64,000 bases of DNA from contig NZ_JBBYXI010000001.1 in NCBI RefSeq assembly GCF_039655745.1, forward strand, positions 930,001 through 994,000. Direction: 5' to 3'. This document shows, one piece after another, positions 16,130 through 25,677 of the stretch (its first letter is position 1; the number at the start of each line of letters is the position of its first letter). The notes under the pieces were generated by a model. The model saw nothing but the letters and a program-made list of their open reading frames with translations, did no database searches and was not told where the DNA came from. Both the position numbers and the translations under genes were made by a program. This DNA comes from Hohaiivirga grylli. GTDB lineage: Bacteria > Pseudomonadota > Alphaproteobacteria > Rhizobiales > Beijerinckiaceae.

Positions 16130-16882
16130 TCAGCTTACGATACGAAGGGCGACACTCATGCCGAGTGACAGGCTGGTGATCATGGTCAAGCCCATGGTGA
16201 GACGAATGAGTGCATTGAGGTAGCTGCCATTGAGCATATCAGATGCGCCATTAATCAGCGGCACACCGGGGATAAGAAACAGTACAGAAGCGGCAATAGC
16301 CAAGTTCGGTGTGCTTGTAAAAGACTGTAAGGTACCGGCAATAAGTGTCGCTACAAATGCGGCAATTGCCGTTACTATAAATGGTTTATAGTGTTTTTGC
16401 GCCAACAGGTAGCGTGTTGTCATTCCGATCATTCCGGCAATGAATGCAATCAAAATTGTATATGCATCGCCTAAAAACATCGCTGCAAAACCTGCACAGG
16501 CCAGCCCGACACAGGGCAAGAGCACCCATGGTGGATAATAGGGTTTTGGCAAATAAAGTTTATCAACGATACGCTCAAACGCTTCCAGTGTGATCCGTTT
16601 TTTCTCAAGTGCAAGTAAGGCCCGTTCCATGCCTGTCAGGGCTCTGAAGTTTACACCCATATGGGGTGAGCGGCGCATGCCGGTAAATATCTCGCCTTTA
16701 TATTTGATTGTCAGAGACATGCTCAGTGATGACACCATGGTATCAACACGCTCAACATCAAGTGCAGTGGCGACCCGCCGCATTGTACTTTCAGTGCGGG
16801 CGGCATCGCCGCCGGACTGGTGCACCAGAACAGCGGCTTTCAGTGCAACTTCAACAACAGAATGTGGCCTCAGAGATGTCAT
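16130..16882 (-). CDS. Large subunit of split threonine/serine exporter (ThrE N-terminal type)
   Basis: A 250-residue protein with a soluble N-terminal part (about 1-115, including ALLVHQSGGDAART-like region and HMGVNFRAL) followed by about five hydrophobic segments (residues 115-248). This matches the DUF1212 half of ThrE exporters. The PGVPLING element (about residue 208) resembles the pore-lining motif seen in the smaller subunit. It is divergent from bioM, with about 190 bases between them. Co-translated with the small subunit downstream. Confidence 0.82.
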   Translation of the reverse strand: MTSLRPHSVVEVALKAAVLVHQSGGDAARTESTMRRVATALDVERVDTMVSSLSMSLTIKYKGEIFTGMRRSPHMGVNFRALTGMERALLALEKKRITLEAFERIVDKLYLPKPYYPPWVLLPCVGLACAGFAAMFLGDAYTILIAFIAGMIGMTTRYLLAQKHYKPFIVTAIAAFVATLIAGTLQSFTSTPNLAIAASVLFLIPGVPLINGASDMLNGSYLNALIRLTMGLTMITSLSLGMSVALRIVS

Positions 16883-17073
16883 CGACTTTTATTTCACTTC
16901 TTAGGGGCAGACCTTGTTTTTCAAGCTATCAGAAATATTGGTATTTCAAAATATAGGGCGCTTATACGCCAGATGTTGAAGAATGGGGATGCGACAATAT
17001 CTGTCGGTTGTATACCTTACCATAAAGATGCTCTAAGAGGTGTTGGATTCTTATTGCAACCGAGCGGATAATT

Positions 17074-17811
17074 TTGTCTGAAGCAGCCAGTTCTACACGG
17101 CAGAGAGATTTGCCGTTGATTACATTTGAAAACGTTGATCTGCAACGGGCCGGGCGCAAGTTGTTCAGCGGATTTTCTCTATCGGTTACAGAACACCGTA
17201 TCGGATTGGTTGGGCATAATGGCTCAGGCAAAAGCAGCCTCTTACGTTTGATCCACGGGCTGTTGAAACCTGATGCGGGTACCGTTCGCACACTTGGGTT
17301 AGATACCGCGAAAGAGGCAAGTCAGCTTCCGGCTCAGGTCGGGTTTTTGTTCCAGAACCCCGATCATCAGATTCTCTTCCCGACAGTTAGTGAAGAAATC
17401 AGTTTTGGCCTGCTCAATCAGGGTTTGCATGCATCAGAGGTTGATCAGCGGGTTAAAGCTATTCTGACAGATTATGGCTGTGAGGCATGGGGCAAGAGGG
17501 CTGTTGACGAACTTTCTGGTGGCCAGAAACAGCTTGTCTGTCTGATGGCGGTTATGGTTCTGGAGCCACGTCTTCTGCTGCTGGATGAACCTTTCGCAAG
17601 CCTTGATTTTGCAACACGCCTTTCCTTTATCAAAAGGATGAGAAAGTTGCAGCCGGGAGCTGTTATTGCTTCGCATGACCTCGAGTTGCTGCAGGATTGT
17701 GACCGTGTACTGTGGCTTGAACAGGGTGCAGTCAAGGCAGACGGACACCCAAAAGATATTCTGCCAGCCTATCAGGCTGAAGCCATAGCAAGGGCTGAGA
17801 AAGAATTATGA
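17074..17811 (+). CDS. bioM: Energy-coupling factor ATPase BioM (biotin transport)
   Basis: A 245-residue ABC ATPase of the CbiO/BioM type. It shows Walker A GHNGSGKSS, Q-loop GFLFQNPDHQILFPTVSEEI, signature ELSGGQKQLVCLMAVMV and Walker B LLLLDEPFASLD followed by the H-loop (ASHD). It forms the energising module of the biotin transporter with BioN, with BioY as substrate-binding component. The start codon is TTG at 17074: GAGCGG lies about 8 bases upstream and no ATG fits better. It overlaps bioN by 4 bases. I looked for a BioR operator (TTATCTATAA) in the 190-base leader and found none. Confidence 0.92.
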   Translation: MSEAASSTRQRDLPLITFENVDLQRAGRKLFSGFSLSVTEHRIGLVGHNGSGKSSLLRLIHGLLKPDAGTVRTLGLDTAKEASQLPAQVGFLFQNPDHQILFPTVSEEISFGLLNQGLHASEVDQRVKAILTDYGCEAWGKRAVDELSGGQKQLVCLMAVMVLEPRLLLLDEPFASLDFATRLSFIKRMRKLQPGAVIASHDLELLQDCDRVLWLEQGAVKADGHPKDILPAYQAEAIARAEKEL

Positions 17812-18434
17812 TCGCAGGTTATCTGGCACGCGATACATTTCTTCACCGCATCTCTGCGGGTAAAAAGCTGTTACTGCTGGCCGGGATAAGTGTAGCATTT
17901 CCTTTTGTCCACTGGATCTGGTTCCCTGGTATTGTTCTATCGCTGGTTCTTGTGGCTTACGCGTTATGCGGCAGGGAAGCCTTGAAGCGTTTGCTGGCCA
18001 TGCGGATGCTGATTTTATTTCTGGTGTTCATTGGGCTGTTTCAGGTTTACAGCACGGACTGGATCACCGGCCTCAATATGGTTTTGCGGTTATTATCCAT
18101 GATCCTGCTTGCTGATCTTGTGACATTATCTTCAACGATGCAGGAGATGATGAATGCTATTCAGCCTCTGCTCAGGCCATTTGCACGATTTGGGGTGAGC
18201 CCGCATCGGGTTTCACTTGCTGTGGCGCTGGTTCTGCGATTTATTCCGTATCTACTTGTGAGCTGGCGTGAGCGCGATGAGGCGTATCGGGCCCGTACAG
18301 GTAAAAGGGGAGGGATAAAGATTATTGCCCCCTTTATTGTTGAGACAATGCATCTTGCCGACCGTGTTGCGGAAACTCTTGATGCGCGTGGTTTTGGTAT
18401 TAATACAGATAAGAACAGAGGAATTGGATCATGA
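17808..18434 (+). CDS. bioN: Energy-coupling factor transmembrane protein BioN
   Basis: A 208-residue T-component of the ECF biotin transporter with about five hydrophobic helices. The coupling-helix signature near the C-terminus (ARTGKRGGIK, and AETLDARGFG at about 195) is the conserved Ala-Arg-Gly motif that contacts the ATPase. Start and stop both overlap the neighbouring genes (ATGA junctions), giving a tight bioMNY operon. Confidence 0.92.
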   Translation: MIAGYLARDTFLHRISAGKKLLLLAGISVAFPFVHWIWFPGIVLSLVLVAYALCGREALKRLLAMRMLILFLVFIGLFQVYSTDWITGLNMVLRLLSMILLADLVTLSSTMQEMMNAIQPLLRPFARFGVSPHRVSLAVALVLRFIPYLLVSWRERDEAYRARTGKRGGIKIIAPFIVETMHLADRVAETLDARGFGINTDKNRGIGS

Positions 18435-18997
18435 AGTGGACATTCACAACAGGTGACTTTGTACGCATTGCCCTGTTCGCTGCGATCATTGCCGCCCTTG
18501 GTGTTCTGCCGCTTTGGGTCAGTCCTCCATTTCTTGGTGGTGTTCCGATATCTATCCAGTCACTTGGTGTTATGTTGGCTGGCGTGGTGATTGGTGCCCG
18601 GCTCGGCTTCTTTTCTGTTCTGCTCCTGATGTTCGTTGTGCTTCTGGGTGCACCTGTCCTGTCTGGTGGTCGTGGTGGTCTTGGTGTTCTCTACGGGCCA
18701 ACAGCCGGCTTCTTTATCGGCTGGTTGCCAGCTGTACTGACTGTTGGTTGGTTAAACCGGGTACTTCCTGTGACTAATGCAATGGTAAGGGCAATTATTG
18801 CGTCAATTGTTGGCGGAATTATTGTTCTCTACATGTGCGGTATTCCAATGATGTCCTGGCGTACCGGTCTCAGTTTCGACAAGACGTTCTTTGCAATGCT
18901 TGCTTTCATTCCGCTGGATGTGGTGAAGGCTGTAGCGGTTGGCTATATCGCCCAAACACTTCAGCGTTGGGAAACGCCAAAAGATGAAGAAGTATAA
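18431..18997 (+). CDS. bioY: Biotin transporter substrate-binding subunit BioY
   Basis: A 188-residue membrane protein with six helices and the BioY signature (GVPISIQSLGVMLAGVVIGARLGF, then LGAPVLSGGRGGLGVLYGPTAGF, the biotin-binding region). It is the S-component that captures biotin. The operon ends here: about 105 bases separate it from the next gene and no strong terminator is visible. BioY alone can import biotin slowly; together with BioMN it gives high affinity (established for this family). Confidence 0.94.
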   Translation: MKWTFTTGDFVRIALFAAIIAALGVLPLWVSPPFLGGVPISIQSLGVMLAGVVIGARLGFFSVLLLMFVVLLGAPVLSGGRGGLGVLYGPTAGFFIGWLPAVLTVGWLNRVLPVTNAMVRAIIASIVGGIIVLYMCGIPMMSWRTGLSFDKTFFAMLAFIPLDVVKAVAVGYIAQTLQRWETPKDEEV

Positions 18998-19102
18998 TCT
19001 TAACCAGAAAATACGTTGTTGCTTAAGATGTTCTTGCTTTGAAAAACGATAGGAATAAAGTGTCCGTATTCCTAAATAGCTCGTGCTCTGTGGAGTTTTC
19101 TA

Positions 19103-19945
19103 ATGTCGCGCATCGTTTTTGTTAATGGGTCTTACGTTCCTTTTGAAGAAGCAAATATCTCGATTATGGATCGAGGCTTCCTGTTTGCTGATGGTATCTA
19201 TGAAGTCAGTGCAGTCGTGAACGGCAAACTCGTTGACAATGAAGCGCATATGGCCCGCCTTGATCGCTGCCTGAAAGAAATTGATATCGTTAATCCATAT
19301 AGCTATGAGCAGTGGATTGAGATTGAGAAGGAACTTGTAAAACGCAATGAGCTGAAAGAAGGCTGCGTCTACATGCAGGTGACTCGCGGAGCGGCAGAGC
19401 GCGATTTCTCTTATGACAAATCCATCAAGCCAACTGTTGTGGCTTTTACGCAGGTTAAAAATATCGTCAATAATCCAGCCGCTGAGACAGGTGGTAAGGC
19501 CATCAGCGTTGAAGACATTCGCTGGGCGCGCCGTGATATCAAATCTGTTGGACTGCTTGCTCAGGTTTTTGCCAAACAGGCAGCTAAGGAAGCCGGAGCT
19601 GTTGAGGCCCTGATGGTTCAGGACGGTTATGTTACAGAAGGTGGCTCTTCTACTGCCTTTATCATTGCTGGTGACAAGATTATTACACGACCATTGTCCC
19701 GCGCCATTCTGCCGGGCATTACACGTCTGACAGTGATGCGTCTGGCCAATGAAAAGAACCTGACGATTGAAGAACGCCTGTTTACACTGGAAGAAGCTTT
19801 TGCAGCAGATGAAGCCTTTATTACGAGTGCAACAACATTCGTTATGCCAATCGTTTCAATCGACGGCAAACAGGTTGGTTCTGGTAAGCCCGGCCCACTG
19901 ACAAAGCGTCTGCGTGCGCTTTATCTGGAAATGGCTGGAGCCTGA
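19103..19945 (+). CDS. dat: D-amino-acid transaminase (PLP fold class IV)
   Basis: A 280-residue class IV aminotransferase. Motifs: IMDRGFLFADGIYEV (about 21-35), VTRGAAERDFSY (about 93-104), the Schiff-base lysine in DIKSVGLLAQVFAKQAAKEA (K147) and GYVTEGGSSTAFI. These are features of D-alanine transaminases (Dat), which interconvert D-amino acids and keto acids and supply D-Glu or D-Ala for the cell wall. A branched-chain aminotransferase is the alternative, but the N-terminal pattern and length favour Dat. GGAG sits 7 bases before the ATG. It precedes the SRAP gene by 25 bases. Confidence 0.85.
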   Translation: MSRIVFVNGSYVPFEEANISIMDRGFLFADGIYEVSAVVNGKLVDNEAHMARLDRCLKEIDIVNPYSYEQWIEIEKELVKRNELKEGCVYMQVTRGAAERDFSYDKSIKPTVVAFTQVKNIVNNPAAETGGKAISVEDIRWARRDIKSVGLLAQVFAKQAAKEAGAVEALMVQDGYVTEGGSSTAFIIAGDKIITRPLSRAILPGITRLTVMRLANEKNLTIEERLFTLEEAFAADEAFITSATTFVMPIVSIDGKQVGSGKPGPLTKRLRALYLEMAGA

Positions 19946-19970
19946 GTGCTAAAGCTTCCGGAGACCTGAG

Positions 19971-20696
19971 ATGTGTGGACGATATGCCCTGACCCTGTCT
20001 CCGGAAATTTTGCGTGAGTTCTACGATTACGTAGAACAACCTAATTTTCCACCCCGTTATAATATCGCTCCAACACAGCCAGTGCCTGTTGTTGTGCAGG
20101 ATAGCCGCGTCCGGCATTTCCGTCTGATGCGCTGGGGCTTTATTCCGGAATGGGTCAAGGATCCAGGTGCATTTCCACTTCTGGTAAATGCACGTTCTGA
20201 AAGCCTTCGCTACAAACCATCTTTCAAAACGGCAATCCGCCATCGGCGCTGTATTTTTATGGCCGATGCCTTCTATGAATGGAAACGTACAGGTAATGAC
20301 AAACAGCCCTTCATGTTTCGGATGAAATCAGGGGGCCCATTACCAATGGCGGGGCTATGGGAAACTTATGCCGACCCCGATGGGGGTGAAATTGATACCG
20401 TTGCGGTCGTCACGACCAATGCCAATGGTTTGATGGCACCCATTCATGACAGGATGCCGGTTATCCTTGGTGAAGAGGGTATCAAGCGTTGGCTTGCAAC
20501 TGGTGTCTATTCGGTCAAGGAAGCCTTAGCAGAGGCGAAAGCCTGCCCCGATGACTGGTTGAATATGACGCCTGTTTCCAAGCGCATTAATAGCGCACGA
20601 GAGGATGATGCGGATTTACAGGTTCCGGTGGAACTGAAGAAAGAGCTGCTGGGCCCTAAGAAGAATGAGGGGCCAGTGCAGGGAAGTCTCTTCTGA
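19971..20696 (+). CDS. SRAP-domain protein (HMCES/YedK family)
   Basis: A 241-residue protein that forms covalent crosslinks with abasic sites in single-stranded DNA and thereby protects them. The catalytic Cys2 follows the initiator Met (MCGRYALT), with N73-A-R75 (VNARSES), E103 (FYEW) and H159 (PIHDRMP) in place. GGAG lies 7 bases upstream of the ATG. It runs convergently into the SDR gene with only 8 bases between stops. Confidence 0.92.
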   Translation: MCGRYALTLSPEILREFYDYVEQPNFPPRYNIAPTQPVPVVVQDSRVRHFRLMRWGFIPEWVKDPGAFPLLVNARSESLRYKPSFKTAIRHRRCIFMADAFYEWKRTGNDKQPFMFRMKSGGPLPMAGLWETYADPDGGEIDTVAVVTTNANGLMAPIHDRMPVILGEEGIKRWLATGVYSVKEALAEAKACPDDWLNMTPVSKRINSAREDDADLQVPVELKKELLGPKKNEGPVQGSLF

Positions 20697-20704
20697 TCCT
20701 GTCT

Positions 20705-21478
20705 TCAGACGGCGTTCATACCGCCATCAACGCTGTAGACACTGCCATTACAGAATGATGCGGCGTCTGATGCGAGGAAGGCTACAAGCTCGGCAACTTC
20801 TTCTGGTGCACCGTAGCGGCGCATTGGAACGATGGCAGCCGTTCTGTCATGGTTTTCTTTTTCATTGCCCTGACCAGAATTGATGGACTTCATCATCCGG
20901 CTTTCAATTGGGCCGGGATTGACGGTATTGACCCGCACACCATGTTGCCCGGCTTCTGCCGCTGCTGAGCGCATCAAGCCAATAACGGCGTGCTTGGATG
21001 TGTTGTATGCGGCAATGCCTGCACCACCCGTGAGGCCTGCAATGCTTGATGTATTGACGATACTGCCCGAGCCTTGGGCGTACATAACAGGCAACACATA
21101 TTTGAGACCTAAGAAGACACCCGTCACATTAACTTCCATAACCTTCTGGAAGCCTGAGAGGGGAAAGTCCGCAAGTGGGCTGACAGGCCCTTCAATCCCG
21201 GCATTGATGAAGAAGAAGTCAATTTTGCCGAAAGCTTCTTGTGTTGCTGCAACATAAGATTTTACAGAATCCTCGTTGGTGACAACGCCTTCCAGAGTGA
21301 CGAGTTTGGTCTCTGCCGGGAGCATGGATTTCAGGATGCTGAAATCTGCACCCTTCATGTCAACGGCAGCAATCCGTGCGCCTCTTTCTGCAAGGAGCTT
21401 TGCCGTTGTTCTGCCAATCAGGCCGGCTGCTCCGGTAATAAGAGCAACCTTGCCATTCAAAAGAGATTTATTTGTCAT
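20705..21478 (-). CDS. Short-chain dehydrogenase/reductase
   Basis: A 257-residue classical SDR. NAD(P) binding TGAAGLIGRTTAKLLAERG (about 16-34), NAG motif (FFINAGIEG), catalytic Ser (NTSSIAGLTG) and Tyr-x3-Lys (YNTSKHAVIGLMRS, with PGPIES after) are all present. Acidic residue after the second strand (VDMKGA) suggests NAD preference. The substrate is unknown; 3-oxoacyl or alcohol dehydrogenase activities are both compatible. AAGGA precedes the ATG by about 8 bases. No operon partner. Confidence 0.85.
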   Translation of the reverse strand: MTNKSLLNGKVALITGAAGLIGRTTAKLLAERGARIAAVDMKGADFSILKSMLPAETKLVTLEGVVTNEDSVKSYVAATQEAFGKIDFFFINAGIEGPVSPLADFPLSGFQKVMEVNVTGVFLGLKYVLPVMYAQGSGSIVNTSSIAGLTGGAGIAAYNTSKHAVIGLMRSAAAEAGQHGVRVNTVNPGPIESRMMKSINSGQGNEKENHDRTAAIVPMRRYGAPEEVAELVAFLASDAASFCNGSVYSVDGGMNAV

Positions 21479-21628
21479 AATTCTGTCCTTTCATCATAGA
21501 GATGAGTCGTGCCTCAGCACCAGCAGGACAGATGTTATTAAATAGCTATATAACTTGCTCTTCGACGAAGGTTTGTGATTGGGCGGAGCAATGCGTTAAA
21601 ACACATGGCTGGTCACATAAGCTTATGG

Positions 21629-22888
21629 TTATGAAATACGGCGTCTCAATTTCTTCTTTATTTGCTTTGTAAACAAGCTGACCGTCTCGACGTGCGTGCT
21701 ATAGGTGAACTGATCAACCGGGATAACCTGCTCAAGTGTATATCCGCCGTTTATCATAATAGCAGCATCACGAGCGAATGTACCCGGATCACATGAAACA
21801 CTGACGATACGCGGCACATTCGCACCTGCAATCTGACGGGCCTGTGCTTCTGCACCTGCGCGTGGCGGATCCATGACAATGCAGTCGTAGGATTCAAGTT
21901 CCGGCTTCAGGAGAGGGCGTCGGAAGAGGTCGCGTGTTTCGGTGCTGATCCGGCGCAAGCCTTGTGAGACGCGGTATGCTTTATCAAGAGCTGCTAAGGA
22001 TGCTGCATCAGATTCAACCGCATGGACTTCCGCTTTCTGGGCAAGTCGCAGGGCAAAAGGCCCGCAACCTGAGAAGAGATCCGCAACTTTTTTCGTACCT
22101 TCTGCAAACTTTAATACATGCGAGGCGAGTGTTAGTTCACCCTGTTCCGTTGCCTGAAGAAATCCGCCAGCTGGTGGAATGACACTGGAAGCGCCCATTT
22201 TAACGGAAGGAGATTTTCTCTCGACCAGAACATCGCCATGAATTGCAATGCGCGCAAGATCAAGTATCTCTGCAAGTACAATAAGCTTTTGGCGTAAGCT
22301 GTCTGAAGCCTGACCATGTCCACGGATATCGACATCGAGGCCATGATCACTGGCAGTAAACTGAATGCTGACAGGTTTGGACTTAAACCCGAGAACCTTG
22401 CCAATTTCGCGTGCGATATTAGGAGCTTTATGGAGCGCAGGTACTGTGACAGGGCAATGATCAATGGCAACAAGGGCATGGCTGCGGGGGGCCATGAAAC
22501 CTGCTTCAATAACCTTATTGATGTAGCGGATGTGCAGGGTCATACGGCGGCGCCCATCACCATGGGCATCTTCTAAAACAGCAATATCTGTTTCAATATT
22601 TGCCTGCTTCAGGGCCATTACAACGATATCGCGTTTCCATGTCTGATACATGCTGGCAGACATGTGTTGCGTGGCGCAACCACCGCAATTGTCGTAATAG
22701 GCGCAGAATGCCTTGATACGTTCACTTGACGGTTTCAGAACCTCCACAAGACGGATATTGCCATCTTCCCGATCAACCAGAACTTCTTCACCTGGCAGGG
22801 TTCCTGCAACATAGACAGGACGGTTGCCATCAAAGGCAATACCATCGCCTTTAGCACCGAGTTTCTGGATAAGTAGCTGTTCAGACAT
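21629..22888 (-). CDS. TrmA/RlmD-family 23S rRNA (uracil-5-)-methyltransferase
   Basis: A 419-residue class I SAM-dependent RNA methyltransferase. An N-terminal TRAM-like domain (about 1-55) is followed by an iron-sulfur cluster cysteine set (CAYYDNCGGC), the SAM-binding region VADLFSGCGPFALRLA, and the catalytic Cys in SCDPGTFARD. It methylates a uracil C5 in rRNA or tRNA; which position is not decidable by eye. I place the start at the ATG 22888: GGAG lies 5 bases upstream and the tlyA stop ends just before it, while the longer open frame runs through tlyA. Confidence 0.87.
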   Translation of the reverse strand: MSEQLLIQKLGAKGDGIAFDGNRPVYVAGTLPGEEVLVDREDGNIRLVEVLKPSSERIKAFCAYYDNCGGCATQHMSASMYQTWKRDIVVMALKQANIETDIAVLEDAHGDGRRRMTLHIRYINKVIEAGFMAPRSHALVAIDHCPVTVPALHKAPNIAREIGKVLGFKSKPVSIQFTASDHGLDVDIRGHGQASDSLRQKLIVLAEILDLARIAIHGDVLVERKSPSVKMGASSVIPPAGGFLQATEQGELTLASHVLKFAEGTKKVADLFSGCGPFALRLAQKAEVHAVESDAASLAALDKAYRVSQGLRRISTETRDLFRRPLLKPELESYDCIVMDPPRAGAEAQARQIAGANVPRIVSVSCDPGTFARDAAIMINGGYTLEQVIPVDQFTYSTHVETVSLFTKQIKKKLRRRIS

Positions 22889-22889
22889 T

Positions 22890-23624
22890 TTACGCTCCAA
22901 CGGGAACCTGTGCTCCAAGAAGGAACTCGCGGTTCCCGTCTCCGCCTTCAATGGGTGAAGGCACTAGACCCGTTACATGAAGGCCGAGACTTGTAAAGAA
23001 AACTTCCATGTCACGACAGACTGCCATGTGTATGGCGGCATCACGAACAATGCCCTTTTTTACGTGATCGCGACCTGCTTCGAACTGCGGCTTCACCAGA
23101 ACAGCAAGTTTTGCACCTGCCTTGAGAAGTGGAAGGACTGGTGGAATAACGAGCTTTAGGGAAATAAAACTGACATCAGACACAAGAAGATCAATGGCTT
23201 CCGGTACAAGGGTACTGTCAACTTTACGGGCGTCTGTCCCTTCAAGATTTATGATGCGGTGATCATTGGCAATGGTGGGGTGTAGCTGACCATGGCCAAC
23301 ATCAACGGCGTAAACGCGCCTTGCACCTGCTTCAAGCAGAACCTGACAGAAGCCACCCGTTGAGGCACCAATATCAATGCAGACCTGATCTGTTGCATCA
23401 ATTTTGAAAACCTCGAGGGCTTCTTTCAGTTTCAGACCGCCGCGAGATACGTAAGGGTGTGCGGCCTGCGCCGTTATTTTGGCATCCATATCAATTGGTT
23501 CGGAAGGCTTTTTGACAGGCTTGCCGTCAACAATAACAAGGCCTGCTGCAATAGCAGCCTGTGCTTTGGCACGGCTTTCAAAAATGCCAAGCTCAACAAG
23601 TGCTACATCTGCCCGCTTTCGCAC
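22890..23624 (-). CDS. tlyA: TlyA family rRNA 2'-O-methyltransferase/hemolysin-like
   Basis: A 244-residue protein: N-terminal S4 RNA-binding domain (about 1-62: RADVALVELGIFESRAKAQ) and FtsJ-like methyltransferase domain with SAM motif CIDIGASTGGFCQVLLEAGA and catalytic K-D-K-E context (SDVSFISLKLV, VLVKPQFEAGR). TlyA methylates 16S and 23S rRNA ribose (capreomycin sensitivity in other bacteria). The start codon is GTG (23622-23624). It lies between dxs (17-base gap) and the rRNA methyltransferase, the order common in Hyphomicrobiales. Confidence 0.9.
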   Translation of the reverse strand: MRKRADVALVELGIFESRAKAQAAIAAGLVIVDGKPVKKPSEPIDMDAKITAQAAHPYVSRGGLKLKEALEVFKIDATDQVCIDIGASTGGFCQVLLEAGARRVYAVDVGHGQLHPTIANDHRIINLEGTDARKVDSTLVPEAIDLLVSDVSFISLKLVIPPVLPLLKAGAKLAVLVKPQFEAGRDHVKKGIVRDAAIHMAVCRDMEVFFTSLGLHVTGLVPSPIEGGDGNREFLLGAQVPVGA

Positions 23625-23641
23625 AATCAGTTCCGTCTTAA

Positions 23642-25567
23642 TTAGGCTCTGTGAGCCTGTGTCAGTGGAACTTCCTTGCCGAAGGCGCTGAAAACAGCTT
23701 TCACGATATTGGCTGCATTCAGGCCTGCTTCCGCATACATGTTATTGACGTTGCCGTGATCAATATAAACATCTGGCAGAATAAGCGGACGGACTTTCAA
23801 GCCTTTGTCGAGAGCGCCGTTCATGGCAAGGAGTTGGAGGACATGGCTGCCAAAGCCACCGATGCTACCTTCTTCAACCGTGATCAGAACTTCATGTTCT
23901 TTGGCTAGGCGCAGAACCAGCTCTTCATCAAGAGGTTTGGCAAAGCGTGCGTCTGCAACAGTTGTTGAGATGCCCGCAGCTTCAAGCTCTTCTGCAGCTT
24001 TGAGGCTTTCGGACAGGCGTGTACCAAGGGAGAGAATGGCAACACGCGTTCCTTCCTTGATAATACGGCCTTTGCCTATTGCAAGTGGAATACCCTGCTG
24101 TGGCAACTCAACGCCAACACCGTCACCACGTGGGTAGCGGAAGGCAATCGGGCCATCATCATAAGCGGCGGCCGTCGCAACCATATGAACAAGCTCAGCC
24201 TCATCAGCGGCGGCCATAATTGCCATATGCGGCAGACATCCAAGATAAGCGATATCGAACGCACCTGCATGTGTCGGACCATCCGCCCCAACCAGACCAG
24301 CCCTGTCTATGGCAAAGCGGACAGGAAGGTTCTGGAGCGAGACATCATGGGCAACCTGATCAAAGGCACGTTGCAGGAAGGTTGAGTAAATGGCACAGAA
24401 AGGCTTGTAACCTTCTGTTGCCAGACCGGCTGCAAAAGTCACGGCATGCTGCTCTGCAATGCCGGTATCAAAAGTACGTTCCGGAAAGCGTTCCCCGAAG
24501 AAATCAAGGCCTGTACCGGTTGGCATTGCGGCTGTTACAGCGACAATCCTGTCGTCCTTTTCAGCGGCTTTAACGAGACTTTCTGCAAAGACCTTGGTGT
24601 AGCTTGGGGCATTGCTCTTTGGCTTGACCTGCTCACCGGAAACGACGTTGAAAACACCCACGCCGTGATATTTATCAGCCGCGTTTTCAGCTGGTGCGTA
24701 GCCTTTTCCCTTCTGGGTGACAACGTGAACCAGAACTGGGCCATTACCACTGTCACGGACATTTTTCAGGATAGGCAACAGATGATCAAGATTGTGTCCG
24801 TCAATCGGGCCGACATAGTAGAAACCAAGTTCTTCAAATAATGTGCCACTGCCAGCCAGAAAGCCGCGTGCATATTCTTCAGCCTTCTGGGCCTTGTCGT
24901 AAAAGAACTGCGGGAGCTTTTTTGCAAGCTGCTTCGCTGTTTCACGTAGCGAGCGATAGGTGCCGCCAGAAACAAGCCGTGCCAGATAAGCTGACATGGC
25001 GCCAACCGGGCGGGCAATGGACATGTCATTGTCGTTGAGAATGACAATCAGGCGTGACTTCATTGCGCCGGCATTATTCAGGGCCTCATAGGCCATACCA
25101 GCCGACATTGCGCCATCGCCGATCACGCAGATGACATTATTCTGTTCGCCCTTGAGGTCACGAGCAGCAGCCATGCCAAGGCCCGCTGAAATGGACGTTG
25201 ATGAATGCGCCGCACCGAATGGGTCATACGGGCTTTCAGCGCGCTTGGTAAAACCGGAAAGGCCCTTGTGCTGACGAAGGGTACGGATGCGACTGCGACG
25301 GTCCGTTAGAATTTTATGAGGATAGGCCTGATGCCCGACATCCCAGATAAGACGATCATCCGGTGTGTTGAAGACATAGTGGAGGGCAACAGTCAGCTCG
25401 ATAACGCCCAAGCCCGCGCCCAGATGGCCACCTGTAATCGATACAGCATTGATGGTTTCCTGACGTAACTCGTCAGCAACTTGCTGGAGCTGGGTTTCTG
25501 GCAGCTGGCGTAAGAGGTCTGGTGTTTTGATCTCGTCCAGCAAAGGGGTCTGAGTATCAGCTGTCAC
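23642..25567 (-). CDS. dxs: 1-deoxy-D-xylulose-5-phosphate synthase
   Basis: A 641-residue thiamine-diphosphate enzyme that makes DXP from pyruvate and glyceraldehyde 3-phosphate, the first step of the MEP isoprenoid pathway and a precursor for thiamine and pyridoxal. The TPP-binding motif GDGAMSAGMAYEALNNAG (about 150-170), HSSTSISAGLG, and the second-half TGIAEQHAVTFAAGLA and DRAGLVGADGPTHAG are all present. The start codon is GTG with AAGGA 8 bases upstream. It lies after xseB (about 110 bases) and before tlyA on the same strand. Confidence 0.96.
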   Translation of the reverse strand: MTADTQTPLLDEIKTPDLLRQLPETQLQQVADELRQETINAVSITGGHLGAGLGVIELTVALHYVFNTPDDRLIWDVGHQAYPHKILTDRRSRIRTLRQHKGLSGFTKRAESPYDPFGAAHSSTSISAGLGMAAARDLKGEQNNVICVIGDGAMSAGMAYEALNNAGAMKSRLIVILNDNDMSIARPVGAMSAYLARLVSGGTYRSLRETAKQLAKKLPQFFYDKAQKAEEYARGFLAGSGTLFEELGFYYVGPIDGHNLDHLLPILKNVRDSGNGPVLVHVVTQKGKGYAPAENAADKYHGVGVFNVVSGEQVKPKSNAPSYTKVFAESLVKAAEKDDRIVAVTAAMPTGTGLDFFGERFPERTFDTGIAEQHAVTFAAGLATEGYKPFCAIYSTFLQRAFDQVAHDVSLQNLPVRFAIDRAGLVGADGPTHAGAFDIAYLGCLPHMAIMAAADEAELVHMVATAAAYDDGPIAFRYPRGDGVGVELPQQGIPLAIGKGRIIKEGTRVAILSLGTRLSESLKAAEELEAAGISTTVADARFAKPLDEELVLRLAKEHEVLITVEEGSIGGFGSHVLQLLAMNGALDKGLKVRPLILPDVYIDHGNVNNMYAEAGLNAANIVKAVFSAFGKEVPLTQAHRA

Positions 25568-25677
25568 GCAGCTTATCCTTCCCTGAAGCTTTCATCCCAT
25601 AGGGAGAAGCTTTTGTCTTGGTTGTTATCAAGCATAGCATCGACCTGAAAAATGATCAGGTCGATAAGCTTAAGTTA

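Noticed and set aside
16883..17073. BioR operator before bioM
   Set aside because: No TTATCTATAA-like palindrome found by reading both strands.
21482..21535. Inverted repeat TCTGTCCT/AGGACAGA before the SDR gene
   Set aside because: Arms are only eight bases with about 39 between them, and one arm is the ribosome-site region; too weak to call.
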